From contig CBDCOR010000009.1 of NCBI GenBank assembly GCA_965219855.1, positions 62,001-126,000 of the forward strand: 64,000 bases of DNA, in the 5' to 3' direction. Below are positions 9,336-17,890 of this stretch, piece by piece. Position numbers and translations under genes: made by a program. This stretch comes from CAUZIZ01 sp965219855. GTDB lineage: Bacteria > Acidobacteriota > UBA6911 > RPQK01 > JAJDTT01. The notes beneath the pieces were generated by a model. It did no database searches. It was not told where the DNA came from and saw only the letters and a list, made by a program, of their open reading frames with translations. Each line of letters opens with the position of its first letter. Position 1 is the first letter of the stretch.

Positions 9336-10229
9336 TCACCCGGACTCGGCCGTGGCGGCGTAGTATCCCTTCCGGTGACGAATCGAAAGTCCCCTTCCCT
9401 TGAACAGCTTTACCTCGAACTTACGGAAGGTGCCATCCTTGGACCGGTTCCTGGGAACGTAGGTCAAGCTGTACTGGCTTCGCAGCTCCTCGTTGAGCAC
9501 TTCGAATGCCTGGCTCAGGGTTTCTGTTGAATAGGGAAAGAAGGCCCTGCCGCCGGTCTCCTCAGCCAGCTTCTCCAGCGTCTCCTCACCCTCCTTTTGA
9601 ACGTCGGCGCCGAAGCGGGTCGTCCCGATGGCATAGATCATTGTGTCCGAACGGTGGACTGCCTCGACGATGCTCTCCAGGCTGTGCTCGCTGTTCTGGT
9701 CGACGCCGTCAGAGAGGATCACGATCGCCTGACGAGACCCAGGATCTGTCATCTTTTCCCGCGAGACGGTATAGAGGGCATCCAGAAGCGCGGTTCCGCC
9801 ACCTGCCCGAAGTGCCCGTATCTCTTTGGCAATCGCGCCGGGGCTGGTAGTGAAGTCGTGCCTTAGGGACACGCCGGTATCGAATTCAACCAGAAGGGCA
9901 CGGTCTGGCGGCCGCATAACCATGCGTAGGAAGTGGGTGGCCGCCTGTTTCTCGAATTCCAGCTTCAGGCGGACGCTGGAACTGGTATCAATCAAGAGAG
10001 CGATCCGCAGGGGAAGGTCGGTTTCGTGCTTGAAGTTGGTGATACGTTGGCGTATCCCGTTCTCGTAGATATGAAATCGGTTCTCATCCAGATTGGTAAC
10101 AAACCTGTCCTTTCGATCCGTTACAGAGACCAGGACGTTGACCGCTTCTACCTCGACCCGAATTGGAGACTGTTGGAAGGAACTCACAAACCAGAGGCCG
10201 CAGCAGAAGAGAGTGCGGAACTCGCGCAT
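9336..10229 (-). CDS. exported VWFA-domain protein of the Acidobacteria-associated type
   Basis: A hydrophobic N-terminus (RTLFCCGLWFVSS) suggests export. The domain order is a beta-rich module (VEAVNVLVSVTDRKDRFVTNLDENRFHIYENG split over about residues 25-60) and a von Willebrand A domain with the MIDAS motif DTSSS, VEFDTGVSLRHDF, GGGTALLDAL and ILSDGVDQNS. This arrangement matches proteins described as VWFA-related in Acidobacteriota, where many paralogues occur; their role is unknown, perhaps metal-dependent adhesion at the envelope. ATG at 10229 is chosen over 10367 because the signal-like segment begins there. Confidence 0.85.
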   Translation of the reverse strand: MREFRTLFCCGLWFVSSFQQSPIRVEVEAVNVLVSVTDRKDRFVTNLDENRFHIYENGIRQRITNFKHETDLPLRIALLIDTSSSVRLKLEFEKQAATHFLRMVMRPPDRALLVEFDTGVSLRHDFTTSPGAIAKEIRALRAGGGTALLDALYTVSREKMTDPGSRQAIVILSDGVDQNSEHSLESIVEAVHRSDTMIYAIGTTRFGADVQKEGEETLEKLAEETGGRAFFPYSTETLSQAFEVLNEELRSQYSLTYVPRNRSKDGTFRKFEVKLFKGRGLSIRHRKGYYAATAESG

Positions 10230-10287
10230 CTGACCCAATTTACAATATTTACATTCACGAAACAATTCTGTGACAATAACCGAGACC

Positions 10288-10872
10288 ATGAACTCACCAG
10301 AAGACGGACTCCAACAGCTCGACAAGATTGCTCGCGAGATCATTGACGACTGGTACGAGCGCGCCAAGGAAAACTATGTTACCCAGGAGGACAGTCGTCA
10401 GCTCGGTGTTGAACCCGAAGTCAAACGTTTCCATCGAAAAGGGAACCATCGGGTCAAGTTCGCGAGGCGAAAGGAGCTCGACGTTACCTATGGACTAGGG
10501 GCCTACAGCAAAGATGGAAAGGTGCTCATCGAGGCCAGCGTCAACAACAAGTCTGCAGGATTCGACTATGACCTCTTCGTCGAGAAGCTGAAAGCCTACT
10601 ATTGGGGAAGCCGTCACCAGAAGCCTTGGACCGATCCGGAGTTCGATCACTTTTCGTATGCGGATCTAGTTGATTTCGACCCGCGCATGTCCCACTCTGT
10701 ATCGTTGGACATTCGCAAGGACAAAGCCGATATTATCAGGCTTGGCTTTGCCCTCAATCCCAGTCACAAGGATCGCTTGATGGAGCGACGTGGTCTTCTA
10801 TTCGATCTGATTGAGAATTATTGTCTGGCTCCCCTCAAGCGAATCTACGCCGAATCCTACCGGGAGTTGTAA
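10288..10872 (+). CDS. hypothetical protein, 194 residues
   Basis: I do not recognise the family. The protein is charged and soluble with no signal peptide or membrane segment. Notable stretches are EIIDDWYERAKENYVTQ, HRVKFARRKELDVTYGLG and PSHKDRLMERRGLLFDLIENYCLAPLKRIYAESY, predicted alpha/beta with a helical C-terminus. ATG at 10288 is used; GTG at 10270 is in frame. It is divergent from the VWFA gene, 58 bp away, and followed 44 bp later by another small hypothetical gene on the same strand. Confidence 0.6.
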   Translation: MNSPEDGLQQLDKIAREIIDDWYERAKENYVTQEDSRQLGVEPEVKRFHRKGNHRVKFARRKELDVTYGLGAYSKDGKVLIEASVNNKSAGFDYDLFVEKLKAYYWGSRHQKPWTDPEFDHFSYADLVDFDPRMSHSVSLDIRKDKADIIRLGFALNPSHKDRLMERRGLLFDLIENYCLAPLKRIYAESYREL

Positions 10873-10916
10873 TGCCTCCCGACTTATTCTGACATTAAAG
10901 CGGAGAGCAGTAGAGT

Positions 10917-11213
10917 ATGGATGAAAACCAAGAAGAACAGAATCGGAAGATCCAGGAGTTCCTCAGCCGGGAGTTTCGATGGGAGTTCCTGGCAGGAGAG
11001 TGCAACTTTCTGATCCAGCTGCTGGCTTTCATAGTCCAGAACAACCCTGACTTTGTGATCAATGACAAAGGGGAGAAAGAGCCACTGGACTACCAGAGCA
11101 TCCGCTCTGTGGTCTTGCTCAATGAAAAGCTAAACAAACAGCTGCAGCAATACGCAGCAGAAGCTTCGGTCACTCTCAATCAAATGAAACCCGTATCTGA
11201 GAGGGTTCAGTAG
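10917..11213 (+). CDS. small hypothetical protein, 98 residues
   Basis: No family recognised. The sequence is Gln/Asn/Glu-rich and helical (EEQNRKIQEFLSREFRWEF, LLNEKLNKQLQQYAAEA), with heptad-like hydrophobics that could form a coiled coil. An AGCGGAGAG element lies upstream of the ATG. It may be cotranscribed with the hypothetical gene at 10288. Confidence 0.55.
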   Translation: MDENQEEQNRKIQEFLSREFRWEFLAGECNFLIQLLAFIVQNNPDFVINDKGEKEPLDYQSIRSVVLLNEKLNKQLQQYAAEASVTLNQMKPVSERVQ

Positions 11214-11230
11214 GGGGAGCTAAGCTCAGG

Positions 11231-11418
11231 ATGTGAGCAGTGAGCAGTGGGGCGTCGCTGGTGGACTCAACCTTGGTTCTCAATCTTGATACTTGTTGCC
11301 CAATCTTGCCATCTTCCAGTCCCATGATCTACTTATCCCTTTCTGGAGCCTACCCTTTCTACAATTGTCTCTTGATTAATTGCGGATAACTCTTTCACTG
11401 CTTACTGCTCACTGCTCA
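11231..11418. repeat. inverted AGCAGTGAGCAGTG repeat pair framing an intergenic spacer
   Basis: GTGAGCAGTGAGCAGTGG near 11235 and its near-complement (CTGCTTACTGCTCACTGCTC) at 11398-11418 bracket about 160 bp of non-coding sequence directly upstream of the TPR lipoprotein gene. A short AGTGAGCAGTGA copy also occurs near 56666. The pair could form a long-range stem in the leader; no function can be assigned. Confidence 0.6.
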
Positions 11419-11433
11419 ATTCAGGCCAATCCA

Positions 11434-12213
11434 ATGAAGACCTGGCAAAGGGCGTTGATTGTGCTGACAGCGTCGCTGCTGTCCTGTGGACCTCCCCGCA
11501 TCAACAAGCTCCCGATCCCCCCGGCAAGCGTTCTCAAAGCCTACGGCCTCATGGCGGAGGCAGACAGAATGATCTATGAAGGGAAGGATCATCTGGCGAT
11601 CTTGAAATATATTGAGGCTACCAGGCTGAATCCGTACCACGAGACGATCTTCAACAAGCTTGCTGTTGCCTATTGCCGGATCGGCCGTTATCCGCAGGCA
11701 AAGACTGCGGCCGAGCGATCCATTGGACTCCAACCAGACTACGCTGCTGCCCACAACACCCTGGGAATTGTGGCGTTGTCGGCCAGGGAAAACAAGAAGG
11801 CCATCCGTCATTTCAAGAAGGCGATCGCTCTCGGCCCCGACAGGCCTCATTTCCACCTCAATCTGGGCTACAGTCAGCTGATGCAGGGACGATACGAACT
11901 GGCTCGCCAGGCCTACCGGGAGGCTCTTGCGCTGGACCCAGAAGTCTTTGGGCGAAAGGCTGGAATCCGACTGACGTTTTCAGATCCAATAGCGTATGAC
12001 GCCGACATGAACTACGACATGGCGCGCTTGTTTGCGGAATTGGGGAATCGAGACAGCTGTCTTCAATATCTGGATAAGGCTCTCGAGGCAGGGTTTTCCG
12101 ACCAGAAGCGGTTGGCGGAAGAGCCGGCATTCGATAAGCTTCGACAGAGTAAGGACTTCATCAATCTCCTGGGGCGCTACGGTCTGAGCCTGAGTACACT
12201 GGAACGTAAATAG
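11434..12213 (+). CDS. TPR-repeat lipoprotein
   Basis: The 259-residue product starts MKTWQRALIVLTASLLSCG, a lipoprotein signal with lipobox SLLSC. Several tetratricopeptide repeats follow (about residues 40-170: AILKYIEATRLNPYHETIFNKLA, GRYPQAKTAAERSIGLQPDYAAAHNTLG and others with the W/L-G-Y-A-P pattern), and a last degenerate repeat near 200-235. TPR lipoproteins scaffold envelope complexes; the partner is unknown. The ATG at 11434 is within the inverted-repeat leader described separately. Confidence 0.85.
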   Translation: MKTWQRALIVLTASLLSCGPPRINKLPIPPASVLKAYGLMAEADRMIYEGKDHLAILKYIEATRLNPYHETIFNKLAVAYCRIGRYPQAKTAAERSIGLQPDYAAAHNTLGIVALSARENKKAIRHFKKAIALGPDRPHFHLNLGYSQLMQGRYELARQAYREALALDPEVFGRKAGIRLTFSDPIAYDADMNYDMARLFAELGNRDSCLQYLDKALEAGFSDQKRLAEEPAFDKLRQSKDFINLLGRYGLSLSTLERK

Positions 12214-12253
12214 TCTGTACCTGGTCTATTGAGGTTAGCTTCAAGCGGTCTTG

Positions 12254-13225
12254 TCAGGTTCTGGCAACCCCCGCCTTCTCAAACGCGGCGGAGAGGTTTT
12301 TGTAGCAGTGCTTGGCTGCTGCTACCGGATCGTATCCAGGTTTTCTGTGGATCTGCCCGCTCACTTCCAGGACGACCGATCCTCGATATCCCTGGGCCTG
12401 AAGCTCCTTGAGGTAGGTGACGTAATCGGTGTCTCCGTCACCCGGCATGAGGAAGCGAGTTTTTCCATCTTCGGTGGTCGCATCTTTGGCGTGTGCAAAG
12501 ACGGCGTGCGATCCCAGCAGCCGGATAGAGTCCACCATGTTGTAGTTCATAGCCCTGAAATGGCTGTAGTCATAGGTGATCTTGACCCAGGGGTTTGCGG
12601 CCTGCTGCATCAGCCAGAGCGCTCCCTCAGGGTGGTGCAGGGCGCTGCCGACATGGGGTTTGATGGCTAGCAGGATCCGGTGGGACTCGCCCACCTCGGC
12701 CCACCCTCGCAGCCGCTCAGCCATCCGATTCTTTACCTGTTCCCATTCGGCCGTCTTCCCGCCCAGGGTCAGGATCAGCACTGGGAGACGATTGCGGCGG
12801 CTCGGGGTGCGAGCCCAGAAGGGGTAGATGTCACGCCAGAGCTGTGCTGCCCGTTTGATTCGTTCCAGGTTTTCCCGGTGGGTTGAGTCGTCCACGTCGA
12901 CTCTGAGGTCCTCGTCCAGGCCGCTCAGCCCTAAACCCAGTTCGGAGAAGAGGTTGGCTATCTCTCTGCGGGCCGATTTGGAAAGGACCATGGGGTCATC
13001 CTGCCAGCCGGGATAGATCGCCGGCTCCACATCATCGTAGCCCACCTGTTTGCACAGCCTCATGGCGTCTGGGGTTCGGAGGCTTCGGGTGTTGTACAGG
13101 CTGAAGCCAAGACCAATAGCGAACTTCTGCTGGTGGTGCTTGGAGAGAGCTTGTGTGGCCGGTCCTAGTGCAGCAGCGCTGGCTGGGATCGTCTTTAAAA
13201 AATCTCGTCGATGGAGTTTTGTCAT
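12254..13225 (-). CDS. Tat-exported sugar phosphate isomerase/epimerase-like TIM barrel
   Basis: The 323-residue protein begins with a twin-arginine signal (HRRDFLKTIPASAAALG). The remainder is a xylose-isomerase-like barrel: IGLGFSLYNTRSL, VGYDDVEPAIYPGW, VNILTLGG-like strand LPVLILTLGG, ILLAIKPHVGSALH, ITYDYSHFRAMN, FAHAKDAT and SVVLEVSGQ, which place the metal-binding Asp/His/Glu residues. Such exported members are common near sugar-catabolic genes in Acidobacteriota and Planctomycetota. Reaction unknown. Confidence 0.8.
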   Translation of the reverse strand: MTKLHRRDFLKTIPASAAALGPATQALSKHHQQKFAIGLGFSLYNTRSLRTPDAMRLCKQVGYDDVEPAIYPGWQDDPMVLSKSARREIANLFSELGLGLSGLDEDLRVDVDDSTHRENLERIKRAAQLWRDIYPFWARTPSRRNRLPVLILTLGGKTAEWEQVKNRMAERLRGWAEVGESHRILLAIKPHVGSALHHPEGALWLMQQAANPWVKITYDYSHFRAMNYNMVDSIRLLGSHAVFAHAKDATTEDGKTRFLMPGDGDTDYVTYLKELQAQGYRGSVVLEVSGQIHRKPGYDPVAAAKHCYKNLSAAFEKAGVART

Positions 13226-13348
13226 CAGTGAGTCTCCTGGATCGATGTGCGTTGGAAGAACCTACCGAATTGTAGCGATCAAAGTAACGAAAGGCAACGT
13301 TGACCCGAGGTAGCAACGGGCAACCGGAGAAGTGTAGACAAGGAGCTC

Positions 13349-13378
13349 CTAGGAGCCTGTCCGAGTAATGGCGCGAGT
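13349..13378. repeat. solo end of the MITE family
   Basis: CTAG followed by GAGCCTGTCCGAGTAATGG reproduces the end of the MITE at 7790, but no inverted partner end is visible before the pit gene at 13474. It is probably a truncated copy or deletion scar. Confidence 0.7.
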
Positions 13379-13473
13379 GCCGTCTGTTGCGCACACGGTA
13401 TGATTCCCAACACACTTCATCGCTCATGTTGTTGGCTCGCACGAGCTTGGGGTAGAGTAACCTTCAAGTAACC

Positions 13474-14583
13474 ATGATGTTTGGACTGATCGGTGTGATG
13501 CTGCTTCTGGCCTACGCCAACGGAGCCAACGACAACTTCAAAGGCGTTGCAACTCTGTTCGGCAGCCGTACAACCAACTATCGCCACGCCCTATGGTGGG
13601 CAACGGGAACGACCTTGTTGGGCTCCTGTGCAGCGGCGCTGCTCTCCGGCCAGTTGGTGAAGGCATTTAGCGGAAAGGGGTTGGTGCCGGAGACGCTTAC
13701 GCACGACCCTTCGTTCCTGTTTGCGGTCGGGTTTGGTGCGGCAATTACGGTGATGCTGGCGACACTCACGGGGTGGCCTATCTCCACCACCCACGCTCTG
13801 ACTGGAGCTTTGGTGGGTGCTGGTCTCGGGGCCGCCGGTTCGGTCGATCTGAGCCGATTGGGAACGAGCTTCTTTCTTCCTCTTGGGTTGAGCCCTCTGT
13901 TGAGCCTGGTTCTGGCCGCAGGCGTGTACCCGCTCTTTCGAGCTGCACGATTGCGGATGGGCGTAGAGCGACGGATGTGCCTTTGTGTCGAGGGCGAAGA
14001 GCCGCAGCCAGTCCAGCTGCAGCCGAGTGGCGGCGCAGTACTTCAGTCGACTGGCTTGAGTGTCAGTGTGGGGCAAATGGAATCTTGTATGGAGCGCTAT
14101 CAGGGGCGCGTGGTTGGTGTTGATGCCCAGTCGATCTTGGACCGGCTCCATTTCCTTTCGGCCGGAGCGGTTGGTTTCGCCCGAGGGCTCAACGATGCGC
14201 CCAAGATAGTTGCCCTCCTGATCGCGGCTTCAGGACTCGGGATGAGCCTCGCCGCGAGTCTTCTGGCGGTGGGAGCGACGATGGCGATCGGGGGGCTGCT
14301 CAACGCCCGCCGCGTGGCGATGACCATGAGCACAGGCATTACTAGAATGAACCACGGGCATGGGTTCACCGCCAACCTGGTCACTGCATTCCTGGTCGTA
14401 GTGGCGTCGCGCTGGGGAATCCCCGTGTCCACTACACATGTGTCATGCGGCAGCTTGTTCAGCCTCGGGCTAGCCACTCGGCAGGGAAAGCGGCGAACCA
14501 TCCAGGCGATCTTGATCTCCTGGTTGATCACCTTGCCTCTGGCTGCGACCTTCGCAGCGCTGGTCTATTGGCTGTCTGAGTAA
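13474..14583 (+). CDS. pit: inorganic phosphate transporter, PiT family
   Basis: The 369-residue membrane protein carries the duplicated PiT signature: AYANGANDNFKGVA at the N-terminus with GWPISTTHALTGALVGAG, and the second copy GFARGLNDAPKIVAL with GIPVSTTHVSCGSLFSLG. About ten hydrophobic segments surround a hydrophilic loop around residues 160-215. It would import phosphate, probably as a metal-phosphate complex, driven by the proton or sodium gradient. Two adjacent ATGs (13474, 13477) are both possible starts. No PhoU-like partner (DUF47) is adjacent. Confidence 0.9.
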   Translation: MMFGLIGVMLLLAYANGANDNFKGVATLFGSRTTNYRHALWWATGTTLLGSCAAALLSGQLVKAFSGKGLVPETLTHDPSFLFAVGFGAAITVMLATLTGWPISTTHALTGALVGAGLGAAGSVDLSRLGTSFFLPLGLSPLLSLVLAAGVYPLFRAARLRMGVERRMCLCVEGEEPQPVQLQPSGGAVLQSTGLSVSVGQMESCMERYQGRVVGVDAQSILDRLHFLSAGAVGFARGLNDAPKIVALLIAASGLGMSLAASLLAVGATMAIGGLLNARRVAMTMSTGITRMNHGHGFTANLVTAFLVVVASRWGIPVSTTHVSCGSLFSLGLATRQGKRRTIQAILISWLITLPLAATFAALVYWLSE

Positions 14584-14711
14584 CCAAGGGGTTCTTCCCG
14601 CCACAATAAGAACCGTAACGTTCGGTTTGCCTCGGAGGATGATTCCCAAGTACGATCCGCTCAGGCCCAAACCTTGGAGAATTTGAAGCAGATCTCATCG
14701 GGAGGCAGGAG

Positions 14712-16217
14712 ATGAGTAACTGGTGGTTCCGGTTCGCCCTTGGCGCTGGACTTGTGGGGGTGGTTAGTCTTGCCCAAGCAGAGGAAGAGCAACAACTCGA
14801 CCCCATTGAATTGACGTCGCAGGTCCAGCTTTTCATCGACGACTTCCTGATACAGGAGATGAAAGGAATCGCTCGCAGTCTCCACACGCCCACCAAGGCA
14901 GGGGAGAACCCCGTTCTTGTAGCCGATCGTCCCTGGGAAGGCGGCCTGTCCCTGGAAGCTGGTACCGTCCTCTATGAGGCCGACCAGGGGATCTTCAGGA
15001 TGTGGTACAACGCCCTGTTCAGCCGCGAGAAACCAGACGTTGTGGAGTCTCTCTGCTATGCGACTTCAGCCGATGGCGTCAACTGGGAGAAGCCCAACCT
15101 GGGACTCGTAGAGTTCCAGGGATCCCGGGATAACAACATTCTTTTGATGGGTTCCAACTGGTATCACTGCGTGCTGCGGGATGACAGTGATCCCGACCCT
15201 GCCCGACGCTACAAGCTGGCCTATTGGCAGACCCGCGACCGAAGCCGCTGTGGAATCTGGGTAGGCTTCTCAACCGATGGGATCCACTGGGAGCTACACC
15301 CAAATAATCCAGTCGTGCCTTGTGCTGCTAGCGGGGACACCTTCGCCGTGACCCAGGATCCCGTCTCCAAGCACTACTATCTGTTCGACAAATCTCGCAT
15401 CCGTCCGCTTCGTAAGGTATCGCGCATGGTCAGCAGCGACTTCGTCCACTGGAGAGACGACCAACTGGTCCTGGAGCCGGACGAGTTGGATCAATCGGAC
15501 ACCGAGTTCTACAGCATGGTGGCGTTCCCCTATGGATCCCAGTATCTGGGATTTCTGAGGGTCTTTCACACCTACTCGCAGCTGATGGACGTCCAGCTCG
15601 CCTCCAGCCGGGACGGGATCAATTGGGAACGAAGTGCCCGCCGCCGGGTCTTTCTTCCCCTGGGTTTCATGAGAAACGAGTATGGAGGGAAGAGCTTCGA
15701 CAGTGGCATGAACTCGGCCTTGGCACCGGCGATCAAGGACGACCAGCTCTGGATCTACTATCCCGGGTTCGACAACTTTCACAACGCGCCGGCGCTGGAC
15801 CACCACGGGAAGATCGGACTGGCCAGGCTGAGGCTCGACGGATTCTGCTCTCTCGACGCCACCAGTCGAGGATATATCTTGACCAAGCCCCTTCGTTTTC
15901 GGGGCAGCTCCTTATCCGTCAACGCCGTTGTCCACTCGATGGCGGAGCCTGGAAAAACTCCCAATCCTACCTGGGCAGGGTTGTTCACCCATGCCACGGA
16001 GGGCCAAGGCTCGATCCGGGTCGAGGTCCAGGACAAGGAAGGCCAGGTGATCTCAGGTTACGAAGCGTCCAGCTGCGAGCCTCTTGAGGGAGACGGGCTC
16101 AAACAGCCGGTGATCTGGCAGAAAAAGACGGATATGGCGGCTTTGAAAGACAGGGTAGTTCGGTTGAAGTTCATCCTGACCAACGCCAGCCTTTACTCTT
16201 TCAGAATCAGCGAGTGA
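14712..16217 (+). CDS. exported five-bladed beta-propeller, glycoside-hydrolase-like (GH43/GH32-like)
   Basis: The 501-residue product starts with a signal peptide (FALGAGLVGVVSLAQA). The propeller has FIDDFLIQEM, DRPWEGG, FRMWYNALFSREKP, CYATSADGVNWEKPNLGLVEFQGS, VGFSTDGIHWE and LWIYYPGFDNFHNAPAL: repeated blade motifs (SxDGxxW) and acidic residues found in GH43/GH32/GH62-like hydrolases. The C-terminal 130 residues form a beta-sandwich-like module. No specific substrate can be given. Two fragments of a paralogue lie at 42427-43476. The next ORF begins 1 bp after the stop. Confidence 0.8.
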   Translation: MSNWWFRFALGAGLVGVVSLAQAEEEQQLDPIELTSQVQLFIDDFLIQEMKGIARSLHTPTKAGENPVLVADRPWEGGLSLEAGTVLYEADQGIFRMWYNALFSREKPDVVESLCYATSADGVNWEKPNLGLVEFQGSRDNNILLMGSNWYHCVLRDDSDPDPARRYKLAYWQTRDRSRCGIWVGFSTDGIHWELHPNNPVVPCAASGDTFAVTQDPVSKHYYLFDKSRIRPLRKVSRMVSSDFVHWRDDQLVLEPDELDQSDTEFYSMVAFPYGSQYLGFLRVFHTYSQLMDVQLASSRDGINWERSARRRVFLPLGFMRNEYGGKSFDSGMNSALAPAIKDDQLWIYYPGFDNFHNAPALDHHGKIGLARLRLDGFCSLDATSRGYILTKPLRFRGSSLSVNAVVHSMAEPGKTPNPTWAGLFTHATEGQGSIRVEVQDKEGQVISGYEASSCEPLEGDGLKQPVIWQKKTDMAALKDRVVRLKFILTNASLYSFRISE

Positions 16218-16218
16218 G

Positions 16219-16485
16219 TTGTCGAACGTGCTTGGGCGCCCGATCAGTCACGTGAGCCTTCCCGCTTCGGACTTGAAGCAGGGTATGTTGGCGGAGGGCA
16301 TGCCCGAGGAGCTCGCGGATCGGATGCTGGACCTGGAGCGCTACTTTCGCGAGGACCAGGCAAGCCGCATCACAGATGACATCAAGCGGGTGAGCGGACG
16401 AGATCCGAGACGGTTCGCTCAGTACCTGCGTGAGGCCGCCGCCACGGGCGTCTGGGGCTTAGGACCGGAGGAGGTCACGAGGTGA
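16219..16485 (+). pseudogene. C-terminal remnant of an NmrA-like NAD(P)-binding protein
   Basis: The frame encodes about 88 residues: LGRPISHVSLPASDLKQGML, MPEELADRMLDLERYFREDQ and ITDDIKRVSGRDPRRFAQYL. This is the C-terminal tail of NmrA/NAD(P)H azoreductase-like proteins, which normally carry about 200 N-terminal residues with a GxxGxxG Rossmann motif. That part is missing; the frame starts directly after the upstream stop, with only TTG or internal GTG as starts. A deletion fused to the propeller gene is likely. The stop overlaps the next GTG. Confidence 0.7.
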
Positions 16486-16964
16486 GCGACGAGTTGCTTC
16501 GCATCCTGACACTTACCTCGGCGCTCGGCTGCGGGCTGGTGGCGGGTATTTTCTTCGCTTTCTCGACCTTCGTGATGAAGGCGTTGGACCGTCTTCCGCC
16601 GGCGCAGGGGATTACCGCGATGCAATCCATCAACGTTGTGGTCATCAACCCGTGGTTTATCACGGCGTTTTTCGGAACGGCCGCGGCTTGCATCATTTTG
16701 GCCGTCTTTTCGGTGCTCTCTTGGCACAAACCCGGCGCCGGCTACCTGCTCCTCGGAAGCGCACTCTATCTTTTCGGCACTATTCTGGTGACGATTGCAT
16801 TCAACGTGCCTCGGAACGATGCGCTGGCGGCCGTCGATCCGGCGAGCGCCGAGGGGGCCCGCCTGTGGGCCGACTATCTCAAAAGTTGGACGGCCTGGAA
16901 CCACGTGCGGACGGCTGCGGCCCTTGCGGCGGCGGCATCACTCAGCATTGCGCTCCGTCATTAG
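16482..16964 (+). CDS. DUF1772 (anthrone oxygenase-like) membrane protein
   Basis: The 160-residue protein has four predicted membrane segments and the DUF1772 pattern: GLVAGIFFAFSTFVMKAL, ITAMQSINVVVINPWF, TIAFNVPRNDALAAVDP and LKSWTAWNHVRTAAALAA. The family includes fungal anthrone oxygenases, but most bacterial members are uncharacterised. GTG start overlaps the NmrA remnant's stop; NmrA-DUF1772 pairs are common, so this was probably a two-gene operon before the partner was truncated. Confidence 0.85.
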   Translation: MSDELLRILTLTSALGCGLVAGIFFAFSTFVMKALDRLPPAQGITAMQSINVVVINPWFITAFFGTAAACIILAVFSVLSWHKPGAGYLLLGSALYLFGTILVTIAFNVPRNDALAAVDPASAEGARLWADYLKSWTAWNHVRTAAALAAAASLSIALRH

Positions 16965-17097
16965 TGTCAAGCGGCGAAAGAGCGATGCTCTTTATCAGGT
17001 GTGGACGAACCTGCCCTTGCCCATCACCCCCTAACAAACGCTGGCGACGGACGCGCTGTCGCGCGCCGGCGCACTCTGGCGACAGGCATCACAATGG

Positions 17098-17890
17098 CTA
17101 CCGGCTGAACCAAGAGGCGGGCAGACCAATACAGATGTTGGTGCTCACACTGGCCCGTGACTGCCCCTCGCGGCGGGCCCGCTCCGTCTCCGGAAGGTGG
17201 CGCCGATCGTAGCCGGTCTGGCCCTTCTCGTCGTAGAGGTAGAAGGCCCGCTCCCGGACCAGGAACTGAATCAGCACCCGGTCCTTCCAGAGGTCCACAA
17301 CCGGATAGGTCCCCTCCATTTCGTTCGAGGGGAGCCGGGGTGTCTGCTCCAGGGCCCGGTAGGGCCGGATGGGTGGAGGCTCGAAACGGTTCTGGTCCCC
17401 CTGCTGCCAGAAGATGGAGAAGACATTGGGGCCATGTATCCAGCTTGCTCCTTTATCCCGGCTGATGGCAGAGGAGATGCGGTGGCGCTGCAGGCTCCTT
17501 TCGATCTCGTCGGCCGAGGACTGGTTCCAGATCACCAGAAGATCATTGGAACCTGGCAGCTTCTCCAGGGCGGGAGGAGCCAGGGCCGAAGCCAGAGCCG
17601 TGGGTTCGGGGCGGGTCCAGGTGGTGCCGTCGTCCTGGGACCAGGACTGGTAGAGACGCCCCAGTGGAGTCCGCAGCAGCATCAACAGGTGATCGGGGGC
17701 CACCTCCACGACCCAGGGCTCGTTGCAGCGGTAGTTGCCGCCGGCGCTGTAGTCCAGGGTCACGAAGAGCTCTCCTCCCTTGGCCCAGACTCCCTTTTCC
17801 CGGTTGGGCTCCCAGGTCCGCCCCTCGTCGTCCGAGTAGTAGACCCAGCAGTAGGTAAAGAACTCCTCGAAGCCATGATGGCCCACTAGG
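17098..17890 (-). pseudogene. sialidase-like (BNR) gene, 3' part, split by IS1380
   Basis: This is the C-terminal part of an exported sialidase/neuraminidase-like propeller. It holds three Asp boxes (SDDEGRTW, SQDDGTTW, SRDKGASW), CNEPWVVEVAPDHLLMLLRT and a long C-terminus. The 5' part lies at 19760-20385. Removing the IS and one ACTAGG copy restores a continuous frame across the junction (GTALV joined to GHHGFEEFFTYCW), giving a product of about 470 residues. The disruption is therefore the only lesion seen and probably recent. Confidence 0.9.
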
